Assembly (NCBI GenBank): GCA_010671965.1
Contig: JAAHIC010000379.1
Coordinates: 1-5,163 of the forward strand
DNA: 5,163 bases
DNA from: Leptolyngbya sp. SIO4C5
Lineage (GTDB): Bacteria; Cyanobacteriota; Cyanobacteriia; Phormidesmidales; Phormidesmidaceae
Reading direction: 5' to 3'
Numbering within the stretch: the stretch's first letter is position 1; each line of letters starts with the position of its first letter. The position numbers and the translations under genes are program-made. The notes below the pieces were generated by a model. It was not told the origin of the DNA, ran no database searches, and saw only the letters and a list, made by a program, of their open reading frames with translations. This document shows, one piece after another, positions 1 through 4,785 of this stretch.

Positions 1-16
1 TCCGAAGTTCACGAGC

Positions 17-1018
17 ATGACCACTGCCCATCCCGATTTAGAAACCCAGCTACAGTCGCTAGAGCAGTCAGCCCAGACGGCGATCGCCCAATCGACTACC
101 CTAGATGAGTTAGAGCAGCTTAGAGTGGGCTATCTCGGCAAAAAGGGGCAGCTTTCTAAGGTGCTAGGCGGCATGGGTAAGCTACCTGCAACAGAGCGGC
201 CCCGCATCGGTGCGGCAGCCAACACGGTTAAAACCACTTTGCAGACGGCCTTAGAGCAAAAGAAAGCAGCTCTGCAGGCAGCCGAAATTGAGGCGCAGCT
301 AGCGGCTGAAGCCCTAGACGTGACGATGCCGGGTGTGTTTGTGCCCCAAGGGCGAGTCCATCCGATTAACAGCATCATCGATCAGATTGTGGATATTTTC
401 GTGGGCTTGGGCTACACCGTGGCGCAGGGGCCAGAAGTGGAGACTGACTACTACAACTTCGAGGCGCTCAACTTCCTGCCCGATCACCCCGCTAGGGACA
501 TGCAGGACACGCTCTATCTGCAAGACGGCCAGCTCATGCGGACGCACACGTCTAACGTACAAATTCGCTACATGAAAGAACACGAGCCGCCCCTGCGGGC
601 AGTGGCGATTGGTCGCTGCTACCGCCGCGATACGGTTGACGCCACTCACGCGGCAGTCTTTCATCAGATTGAGTTTTTCGCGGTCGATAAAAACCTGACT
701 TTTGGTGACCTGAAGGGCACGATCAAGATCTTTTTAGAGGCGCTGTTTGGCGAAATTCCGGTGCGGTTTCGGCCTAGCTTCTTTCCGTTTACCGAACCTT
801 CGGCTGAAGTAGACGTGCAGTGGCAGGGGCAGTGGCTAGAGATTTTGGGCTGCGGCATGATTGACCCCAATGTGCTCAAGGCAGTGGGGTATGACCCAGA
901 GGTCTATTCAGGCTTTGCCGCTGGCCTGGGGGTGGAGCGGCTGGCAATGGTGCAGAACAAAATTGACGATATTCGGCGGCTATACGCCAGCGATCTGCGC
1001 TTTTTACGGCAGTTTTGA
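17..1018 (+). CDS. pheS: Phenylalanyl-tRNA synthetase alpha subunit
   Basis: Catalytic alpha chain of the cytoplasmic alpha2-beta2 PheRS, which charges tRNA-Phe with phenylalanine using ATP. The 333-residue length is normal for bacterial PheS. Residues 1-100 form the Ala/Gln/Leu-rich helical arm, with the family signature YLGKKGQL at 39-46. The class II catalytic core follows. It shows HPAR at 157-160, the [12 protein letters not shown] block at 173-184, motif 2 around [21 protein letters not shown] (199-219, arginines R203/R204), [17 protein letters not shown] at 251-267, and motif 3 with GLGVERLAM at 303-311. All expected blocks are present, so the enzyme should be functional. The ATG at 17 is chosen because it gives the usual N-terminus. 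The frame is open to the left edge and no Shine-Dalgarno is visible in the 16 bases available, so the start is slightly uncertain. The beta-chain gene pheT is not in the window. An intrinsic terminator lies about 50 bases downstream. Confidence 0.97.
   Translation: MTTAHPDLETQLQSLEQSAQTAIAQSTTLDELEQLRVGYLGKKGQLSKVLGGMGKLPATERPRIGAAANTVKTTLQTALEQKKAALQAAEIEAQLAAEALDVTMPGVFVPQGRVHPINSIIDQIVDIFVGLGYTVAQGPEVETDYYNFEALNFLPDHPARDMQDTLYLQDGQLMRTHTSNVQIRYMKEHEPPLRAVAIGRCYRRDTVDATHAAVFHQIEFFAVDKNLTFGDLKGTIKIFLEALFGEIPVRFRPSFFPFTEPSAEVDVQWQGQWLEILGCGMIDPNVLKAVGYDPEVYSGFAAGLGVERLAMVQNKIDDIRRLYASDLRFLRQF
80..87. repeat. HIP1 octamer GCGATCGC (one of eight in the window)
   Basis: GCGATCGC also occurs at 1036-1043, 1183-1190, 1841-1848, 3678-3685, 3845-3852, 3964-3971 and 5140-5147. 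The octamer is the highly iterated palindrome of many cyanobacterial genomes. Eight in 5,163 bases is about a hundredfold over chance and is the main base-level evidence for the host. The copies at 3845 and 3964 are the same site duplicated with the thrS tail. Confidence 0.9.
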
Positions 1019-1066
1019 GCCGGATTGACTGCGGAGCGATCGCGCTATAAATCTACCAGCGAGAAG

Positions 1067-1097
1067 GGGGCTGCCATGAGCGGCCCCGACTTTTTCT
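1067..1097 (+). terminator. Intrinsic terminator of pheS
   Basis: An 8-bp stem (1067-1074 with 1080-1087: GGGGCTGC against GCGGCCCC, one U-G wobble) closes a five-base CATGA loop. It is followed after three bases by TTTTTCT at 1091-1097. This is a textbook Rho-independent terminator, 48 bases after the pheS stop, and it separates pheS from the next gene. Confidence 0.8.
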
Positions 1098-1116
1098 CGA
1101 TCGCCCTTTAGCTTTT

Positions 1117-1160
1117 TAACGGTAGGGGTTGATGCCCCGGTTCTTACACAACGACCGTTA
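1117..1160 (+). promoter_or_regulatory. Nested inverted repeat in the leader of the DUF6585-like gene
   Basis: A perfect 7-bp inverted repeat (TAACGGT at 1117-1123, ACCGTTA at 1154-1160) encloses a smaller GGGG/CCCC hairpin (1125-1128 with 1135-1138, loop TTGATG). The right arm ends only three bases before the AAGGAG ribosome-binding site. It could be a leader structure affecting translation, an operator, or a relic of a palindromic repeat. No promoter hexamers are convincing between the pheS terminator and this gene. The best TTGACT/TATAAA pair (1025-1030 and 1046-1051) lies before the terminator and has only 15 bases between boxes. Confidence 0.35.
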
Positions 1161-1163
1161 GCA

Positions 1164-1169
1164 AAGGAG
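1164..1169 (+). promoter_or_regulatory. Strong Shine-Dalgarno deciding the start at 1177
   Basis: AAGGAG lies seven bases before the ATG at 1177, an optimal spacing. It is the only strong ribosome-binding site before a + strand gene here; pheS and thrS show none. Confidence 0.85.
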
Positions 1170-1176
1170 CACAGAC

Positions 1177-1914
1177 ATGAGCGCGATCGCAGAAACAATC
1201 TCTTCGCAGCTAGGTTATGCCGTGGGTGAGCTGGGCTGGAATAAACAGCGGGCCAAGTTTTTATTAATTCTGTGGAGCGCATTTTTGCCCATTTCGCTCT
1301 TTTCGGTGCTGCTGATTGTGGGTCTGCCCGCTTTCTTAGTTAATCTGTGGCTGGTTGGTCGCAGCTTTCGCCGTCTGAGGAGTTCCAAAACGGTCATCCA
1401 TCTCTGCGAAAAAGGACTTCTGGATACCCGTGGAGAACCCACAGTGCTGAGATATGCCCAGATCGCTGAACTCTATACCGGAATTGACCAGGCTAAGGTT
1501 GGGCCTGTGTTCTATCGCTATGGGGTGAAAATGCAGAATGGTCGTCAGATGCAGTTTGGCATTGAGGTGGCTAATCCTAAAGCCTTGGGAAATGCGCTGC
1601 AGGAAGGCATGGTGATAGCTCAGCTACCACAGCGGCTATCAGAGGTGGAAAAAGGTGCAGAAATTAGCTTCAACCGCCTGAGCCTGAGTCGGCATGGCCT
1701 GTCGCTAGGGAAAAAGCAGCTAACATGGTCAGAATTTGACCAAGCCAAAATTGTGACGCTGAAGGGTTACAAGTCAAGCCAGTCTGTCTTCTTAGATATT
1801 TATGCCAAAGGACAAACTCACTTCTGGGGCAGATTTCAGCGCGATCGCTTTCCCAACCTGGCCCTGTTTTTTGCCCTAGTAGAACAGCTGTGCTGCAACA
1901 ATCTGCCAAACTGA
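1177..1914 (+). CDS. Membrane-anchored hypothetical protein, DUF6585-like, with two PH-like halves
   Basis: Function unknown. The 245-residue protein has a short polar N-terminus, a hydrophobic stretch at about 27-60 (LLILWSAFLPISLFSVLLIV and following) long enough for one kinked or two tight membrane segments, then a basic RSFRRLRSSK stretch. By the positive-inside rule this puts the C-terminal part in the cytoplasm. The soluble part appears to be two related modules. Residues 72-150 contain a strand-turn GLLDTRGEPTVLRYAQIAEL, and 163-240 contain LSLSRHGLSLGKKQLTWSEF; both follow the pattern beta, 'GL', short turn, then a W/Y-x-E/Q-I/F element. This, the LPQRL...EKGAEISF linker and the closing FPNLALFFALVEQL match what I recall of DUF6585 proteins (membrane segment plus PH-like domains). 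That assignment is by memory of the pattern, not a search. The start is fixed by the AAGGAG at 1164. A HIP1 octamer falls in codons 3-5. The flanking genes pheS and thrS give no functional clue, and the pheS terminator makes it a separate unit. Confidence 0.85.
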   Translation: MSAIAETISSQLGYAVGELGWNKQRAKFLLILWSAFLPISLFSVLLIVGLPAFLVNLWLVGRSFRRLRSSKTVIHLCEKGLLDTRGEPTVLRYAQIAELYTGIDQAKVGPVFYRYGVKMQNGRQMQFGIEVANPKALGNALQEGMVIAQLPQRLSEVEKGAEISFNRLSLSRHGLSLGKKQLTWSEFDQAKIVTLKGYKSSQSVFLDIYAKGQTHFWGRFQRDRFPNLALFFALVEQLCCNNLPN

Positions 1915-1960
1915 CACTGCATCTCTCAGTTAGGCTAAGGAGTAGGGCTAAAATGCAGTG
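1915..1960 (+). repeat. Inverted repeat directly after the stop of the DUF6585-like gene
   Basis: CACTGCAT (1915-1922) and ATGCAGTG (1953-1960) are a perfect 8-bp inverted repeat with a 30-base loop, in which TTAG/CTAA can add a few pairs. It begins on the base after the TGA stop (1912-1914). No T-run follows, so it is not a standard intrinsic terminator. It could stabilise the mRNA 3' end or be a protein-binding site near the thrS promoter. Confidence 0.35.
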
Positions 1961-2056
1961 CCATCCAAATATTCGATAAGCTTTGATTAAGGCTGTGCTG
2001 TTGCCCTGCCTAACTTATTAATTCATCTCTTTTCTCCTTAAATTTTCTCATCGCCC

Positions 2057-3871
2057 ATGTCTCAAGCAGAAGCTAACGTCGTCCCCGCTCAGGTAGACAA
2101 AGTGTACTTACCGCGCACTGACGAATCAGATCAGCTCAAGCGCATTCGCCATACCTTTTCCCATGTGATGGCGATGGCAGTGCAGCGGCTATTTCCCAAG
2201 GCGCAGGTGACTATTGGCCCTTGGATTGACTACGGCTTCTACTACGACTTCGACAACCCTGAGCCTTTCACCGAGAAAGACCTCAAGGCGATCAAAAAAG
2301 AGATGATCAAGATCATCAAGAAGGGGCTGCCGGTTGAGCGGGAGGAGCTGAGCCGCGAAGAGGCCAAGCAGCGCATTGAGCAGCTTGGTGAACCCTACAA
2401 GCTAGAGATTCTCGAAGGATTAGAAGATCCGATTACGCTCTATCACCTCGGGGAAGAGTGGTGGGATCTCTGTGCGGGGCCGCACGTCACCAGCACCAAA
2501 GACCTCAATCCTAAAGCCTTTGACTTGGAAAGCGTCGCCGGGGCCTACTGGCGCGGCGACGAGAAGCGAGCCCAGCTTCAGCGCATCTATGGCACCGCCT
2601 GGGAGACGCCAGAACAGCTCCAGGAATACAAGCGGCGGCGGGAAGAGGCCAAGCGGCGCGACCACCGCAAGCTGGGTAAAGAGCTGGGGCTGTTTGTCTT
2701 TGCCGATGAGGTGGGGCCGGGGCTGCCGATGTGGACGCCGAGGGGAACGATCTTGCGATCGACCCTGGAAGATTTTCTCAAGCAGGAGCAGATCAAGCGA
2801 GGCTATCAGCCCGTGGTGACGCCCCATATTGGCCGGGTGGAGCTGTTTAAGCTGTCGGGGCACTGGCAGAAGTACAAAGAAGATCTGTTTCCGATGATGG
2901 GGGAGTCGGAAGAGGAAGGGTTTGTGCTGAAGGCGATGAACTGCCCCTTCCATATTCAGATTTATAAATCGACGCTGCGTTCTTACCGGGAGCTACCGCT
3001 GCGTTTGGCCGAATTTGGTACCGTCTATCGCTATGAGCAGTCAGGCGAACTGGGGGGGCTAACGCGGGTACGCGGCTTCACCCAGGATGATGCTCACCTG
3101 TTTGTGACGCCAGAGCAGCTTGACGATGAATTTTTGAAGGTGGTGGATCTGATTCAGGCCATCCTTAAGGCGCTGCGGTTAGACAAATCCTTCCGGGCAC
3201 GGCTGAGTTTCCGCGATCCAGATTCAGACAAGTACATTGGCTCAGATGATGCCTGGAACAAGGCGGAAAACGCCATTCGCCGCGCCGTAGAAACGTTGGG
3301 GATGAGCCATTTTGAAGGCATTGGCGAGGCGGCTTTCTACGGGCCGAAGCTGGACTTTATCGTCACCGATGCCCTCGATCGCGAGTGGCAGTTAGGCACG
3401 GTGCAGGTGGACTATAACCTGCCGGAGCGCTTCAAGCTGGAGTATGTCGCGGAAGACGGCAGCCGCCAGCGCCCAGTGATGATCCACCGCGCTCCTTTTG
3501 GCTCCCTGGAGCGGCTAATTGGCATTTTGATTGAGGAATATGCGGGCGACTTTCCCCTATGGCTGGCTCCGGTGCAGATGCGGCTGCTGCCGGTGACGGA
3601 GGAGCAGCTTGGCTTTGCCCAGCAGGTGGCAGAACAGCTCCGGCAGAAGGGGGTACGGGCGGAAGTGGATACCAGCGGCGATCGCCTGGGTAAGCTGATC
3701 CGCAATGCCGAAAAAGCCAAGATTCCGGTGATGGCAATTGTGGGGGCTAAGGAAGTAGAAGGCAATAGTCTCAGCATCCGGACGCGGGCCTCTGGAGAAT
3801 TAGGCGCAATTCCGGTGCCGGAGGTTGTAGAGAAGCTGGAACGGGCGATCGCTAACCACGATGATTTTTAG
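2057..3871 (+). CDS. thrS: Threonyl-tRNA synthetase, TGS-less cyanobacterial type
   Basis: Cytoplasmic zinc-dependent class II enzyme that attaches threonine to tRNA-Thr and edits mischarged serine. It has 604 residues. Only about 30 residues precede the editing domain, so the N-terminal TGS domain of the roughly 640-residue E. coli type is absent. Editing-site residues are visible: HxxxH (H32, H36) and CAGPH (C139, H143). The catalytic core carries the expected Zn ligands C296 (MNCPFH), H347 (DDAHLF) and H477 (IHRAPFGS). Motif 2 is VYRYEQSGELGGLTRVRGFT (323-342) and motif 3 is RAPFGSLERLIGILIEEY (478-495). The anticodon-binding domain spans about 505-600 (GDRLGKLIRNAEKAKIPVM). The ATG at 2057 is the first start after an in-frame TAA at 2039-2041. 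No Shine-Dalgarno precedes it; the leader is pyrimidine-rich (TTTTCTCCTTAAATTTTCTC). No T-box-like leader and no convincing promoter was found in 1961-2056. The last 22 codons are duplicated downstream. Confidence 0.97.
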   Translation: MSQAEANVVPAQVDKVYLPRTDESDQLKRIRHTFSHVMAMAVQRLFPKAQVTIGPWIDYGFYYDFDNPEPFTEKDLKAIKKEMIKIIKKGLPVEREELSREEAKQRIEQLGEPYKLEILEGLEDPITLYHLGEEWWDLCAGPHVTSTKDLNPKAFDLESVAGAYWRGDEKRAQLQRIYGTAWETPEQLQEYKRRREEAKRRDHRKLGKELGLFVFADEVGPGLPMWTPRGTILRSTLEDFLKQEQIKRGYQPVVTPHIGRVELFKLSGHWQKYKEDLFPMMGESEEEGFVLKAMNCPFHIQIYKSTLRSYRELPLRLAEFGTVYRYEQSGELGGLTRVRGFTQDDAHLFVTPEQLDDEFLKVVDLIQAILKALRLDKSFRARLSFRDPDSDKYIGSDDAWNKAENAIRRAVETLGMSHFEGIGEAAFYGPKLDFIVTDALDREWQLGTVQVDYNLPERFKLEYVAEDGSRQRPVMIHRAPFGSLERLIGILIEEYAGDFPLWLAPVQMRLLPVTEEQLGFAQQVAEQLRQKGVRAEVDTSGDRLGKLIRNAEKAKIPVMAIVGAKEVEGNSLSIRTRASGELGAIPVPEVVEKLERAIANHDDF

Positions 3872-3922
3872 CACTTGATGTAATAATGTAAGGCGGGCAA
3901 TGCCCGCCCTACTGATTACTAA
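3804..3922 (+). repeat. Tandem repeat, copy 1 (thrS 3' end plus palindrome)
   Basis: First unit of an imperfect tandem direct repeat, 119 bases: the last codons and stop of thrS, a 20-base spacer, the GGCGGGC-AAT-GCCCGCC palindrome and a tail ending CTACTGATTACTAA. Copy 2 begins on the next base. In the 68 aligned bases up to and including the stop codon, copies differ at three positions (3829, 3853 and 3856 in this copy). The spacer after the stop is eight bases longer here than in copy 2. Confidence 0.9.
3892..3908. repeat. REP-like GC palindrome, first copy
   Basis: GGCGGGC-AAT-GCCCGCC forms a perfect 7-bp hairpin with a three-base loop, 20 bases after the thrS stop, and is flanked by CTACTG. 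It belongs to the TAGGGCGGGC/GCCCGCCCTA type of short palindrome that I recall as highly iterated in cyanobacterial intergenic regions. With no T-run after it, it is more plausibly an mRNA 3'-end barrier than an intrinsic terminator. Confidence 0.75.
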
Positions 3923-3990
3923 GCGCAATTCCGGTGCCGGAGGTTGTGGAGAAGCTGGAACGGGCGATCGCCAATCACGATGATTTTTAG
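3923..3990 (+). pseudogene. Orphan 3' fragment of thrS
   Basis: A copy of the final 22 codons of thrS and its TAG stop with no start or upstream reading frame, so it cannot make a functional product. Translated, it ends with exactly the same residues as ThrS (…ERAIANHDDF). The three nucleotide differences are all silent: GTA/GTG for Val, GCT/GCC for Ala and AAC/AAT for Asn. This pattern implies that most of the divergence occurred while the sequence was still the end of a working gene. It is therefore more likely the scar of recombination between two thrS alleles, or an assembly join of two strains, than a decaying recent duplication. Confidence 0.85.
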
Positions 3991-4002
3991 CATTTGATCT
4001 AA

Positions 4003-4019
4003 GGCGGGCAATGCCCGCC
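4003..4019. repeat. REP-like GC palindrome, second copy
   Basis: Identical in stem and loop to the palindrome at 3892-3908 and carried along in the second unit of the tandem repeat. It lies 12 bases after the orphan thrS stop. Identity of the stems despite changes around them fits either recent origin or stem conservation. Confidence 0.75.
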
Positions 4020-4033
4020 CTACTGGTCATTAA

Positions 4034-4204
4034 CATCGCAGAAGGCTTGAAATCCAAACGCAAATTTAGGTAGACGGTTGAAAGTGATGCCGCTAGCTCA
4101 GTAACGAGTTCTGAATTAAGACTAAAAGCGTAGTTGCTTCTGACCACGTGCCGAAAGCGGCGCAGCTCATCGAATTCAGCCAGCGTTACCTCGGACTTGG
4201 ATTG
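4034..4204 (-). pseudogene. Truncated HepT-like (HEPN) toxin remnant, C-terminal part
   Basis: Read on the - strand, the frame open from 4234 (in-frame TGA at 4235-4237) down to 4034 encodes a stretch containing EVTLAEFDELRRFRHVVRSN, then YAFSLNSELVTELAASLSTV. The FRHVVRxxYxF block followed by a leucine-rich helix is what I recall of the C-terminal half of HepT-like ribonuclease toxin domains, in which an R-x-H-type motif is catalytic. The N-terminal half is missing: there is a stop just upstream, and no start with a ribosome-binding site. The C-terminus runs straight into the thrS-tail repeat at 4033. No partner MNT-type nucleotidyltransferase antitoxin is visible. I read it as a dead toxin gene fragment; the family assignment is by eye. 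Confidence 0.55.
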
Positions 4205-4258
4205 CTTGCCGATCGCGTTAGCATTTCGGCTGTTTCAGCTTCCTGGGATATTTTGTGA

Positions 4259-4283
4259 GGGCTTGGCAGGGCAAGCCCTTGCC
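4259..4283. repeat. Palindromic element with two alternative hairpins
   Basis: GGGCTTG (4259-4265) can pair with CAAGCCC (4272-4278). Alternatively GGCAGGGC (4265-4272) can pair with GCCC-T-TGCC (4275-4283, one bulge) around an AA loop. The two foldings exclude each other. It lies 53 bases beyond the stop of the small - strand gene and could mark its transcript end, although no T-run follows on the - strand. It resembles short GC-rich palindromes common between cyanobacterial genes. Apart from this, 4205-4336 shows no gene. Confidence 0.45.
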
Positions 4284-4336
4284 GGATTTTCTCTACTGGC
4301 AACGCAATAATTCTAAGGATCGCCTCTTTTTAGGGG

Positions 4337-4624
4337 CTAGCTCCGCGATCGGTAGCGCAGCAAATAGCTAAACACCTCGCCCTGCTCCGGCGTTAGCAAA
4401 ATGCCGGAGGGCGGAATCGTCAGAACCGGACTCCACAGTCCTTGCTCGGCGTAGTTCAGCCTGTGCAGCGCGTTGATAGCCGATCTCACGCCTTCGGATG
4501 AACCCATGATCAGGTGACGTAGGCGCTCTCGCTCAGGCTGGGCGCGGGGAATGTTGAGACGCAAGGGGAGATTGGCCTCGGTTTCGGGGGAAAACCGGGG
4601 AGACGGGTTGATATAGAGCAACAT
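4337..4624 (-). CDS. Small conserved cyanobacterial hypothetical protein (95 aa)
   Basis: Function unknown. The 95-residue protein has no signal peptide or membrane segment and is probably cytoplasmic. It starts MLLYINPSPRFSPETEANLP. It contains a basic block RERLRHLIMGSSEGVRSAIN (33-51), then ALHRLNYAEQGLWSPVL (52-68), a short Pro/Gly-rich insert (70-80) and ends GEVFSYLLRYRSRS. The combination 'INP..., RHL.xGS..GV..AI..LH.L.YAE.G.WSP.L..., GEV.S.L.RY' matches small uncharacterised proteins that I recall from many cyanobacteria, which supports it as a real gene rather than a shadow. The ATG (4622-4624) has a GGAG (reverse of 4635-4638) ten bases upstream. A perfect 12-bp inverted repeat covers the bases just before the start. 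It is convergent with thrS, and the receiver-like gene lies upstream in the same direction, 238 bases away. Confidence 0.8.
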   Translation of the reverse strand: MLLYINPSPRFSPETEANLPLRLNIPRAQPERERLRHLIMGSSEGVRSAINALHRLNYAEQGLWSPVLTIPPSGILLTPEQGEVFSYLLRYRSRS

Positions 4625-4663
4625 TTTGGGATTTCTCCGTAGATTGGGTAGGAAATCCCAAAA
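4624..4663 (-). promoter_or_regulatory. 12-bp inverted repeat abutting the start codon of the 95-aa gene
   Basis: TTTTGGGATTTC (4624-4635) and GAAATCCCAAAA (4652-4663) are perfect reverse complements with a 16-base spacer. In the - strand mRNA the downstream arm ends on the A of the AUG. The GGAG ribosome-binding site straddles the loop/stem edge: three bases are in the loop and one is in the stem. The structure could occlude the start codon (translational control), or the DNA could be an operator for a dimeric regulator. Which of these holds cannot be decided from sequence. Confidence 0.6.
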
Positions 4664-4668
4664 ATTTA

Positions 4669-4698
4669 GCCGCCCCAGACATAGCAGTTCGGGGCGGC
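4669..4698 (-). terminator. GC-rich hairpin with short U-tract, possible terminator or attenuator on - strand
   Basis: GCCGCCCC (4669-4676) pairs with GGGGCGGC (4691-4698) over a 14-base loop. On the - strand the stem is followed by TAAATTTTT (4660s downwards), which is terminator-like though the U-run starts four bases late. It would lie between the receiver-like gene and the 95-aa gene, so it could end the former's transcript or attenuate the latter's. Confidence 0.4.
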
Positions 4699-4701
4699 CT
4701 G

Positions 4702-4707
4702 AGTATA
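4702..4707 (-). promoter_or_regulatory. Candidate -10 box for the 95-aa gene
   Basis: TATACT on the - strand matches five of six bases of the TATAAT consensus, about 78 bases upstream of the start codon. No good -35 is seen at the right distance. The same AT patch gives a perfect TATAAT on the + strand (4704-4709), but no + strand gene follows. A start here would fall inside the GC hairpin at 4669-4698. Confidence 0.2.
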
Positions 4708-4751
4708 ATTACTCTAGCCTCCGAGACAGCCACGATCTGTCGAAGGGGTCA

Positions 4752-4785
4752 GGTGTCGGGTGTTGTTGCTGCAACTTCCGGCACC
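4752..4785 (-). repeat. Long stem-loop downstream of the receiver-like gene
   Basis: GGTGTCGG (4752-4759) pairs with CCGGCACC (4778-4785, one G-T wobble). After a small internal loop, GTTGT (4762-4766) pairs with GCAAC (4771-4775), leaving a four-base loop. On the - strand it sits about 77 bases past the stop of the receiver-like gene with no T-run after it. It may be a 3'-end structure of that transcript. No small RNA can be claimed from this alone. Confidence 0.35.

Larger units (their letters stand above)
3923..4033 (+). repeat. Tandem repeat, copy 2
   Basis: Second unit, 111 bases, abutting copy 1. It repeats the thrS tail (3923-3990), a shorter spacer, the same palindrome (4003-4019) and a diverged tail CTACTGGTCATTAA. 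The right boundary is soft, because the last 13 bases match copy 1 at only 10 positions. It ends against the toxin-like remnant on the other strand. Confidence 0.88.

Noticed and set aside
314..664. 116-codon open frame on the - strand inside pheS
   Set aside because: Antisense shadow of pheS catalytic-core codons; no ribosome-binding site or family pattern.
1961..2056. Possible T-box or other leader riboswitch before thrS
   Set aside because: Too short, and it shows no T-box core (AGGGTGGNACCGCG-type) or terminator/antiterminator pair.
2420..2953. 177-codon open frame on the - strand inside thrS
   Set aside because: Antisense shadow of a strongly recognisable thrS coding region; composition is Pro/Arg/Leu-rich and matches no family pattern.
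3412..3777. Overlapping - strand frames of 121 and 101 codons inside thrS
   Set aside because: Both are shadows of the motif 3 and anticodon-binding part of thrS, with low-complexity Ser/Pro/Arg translation.
4086..4135. tRNA-like GCCGCTAGCTCAGTAA motif on the + strand
   Set aside because: Resembles the D-arm start of a tRNA, but no anticodon stem, T-arm (GTTCGAATC) or acceptor pairing follows. It is antisense to the toxin-like LVTELAAS codons.
3800..4147. Open frame of 115 codons on the - strand
   Set aside because: Most of it is the antisense of the duplicated thrS tail, so it repeats its own sequence (…RPFQLL…NLRHRNCA twice). Only its first ~38 codons carry a meaningful pattern, which is reported as the HepT-like remnant.
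3871..4336. CRISPR array or insertion sequence
   Set aside because: Only two direct repeat units, explained by the thrS tail, with no regular spacers, no transposase and no terminal inverted repeats of IS type.
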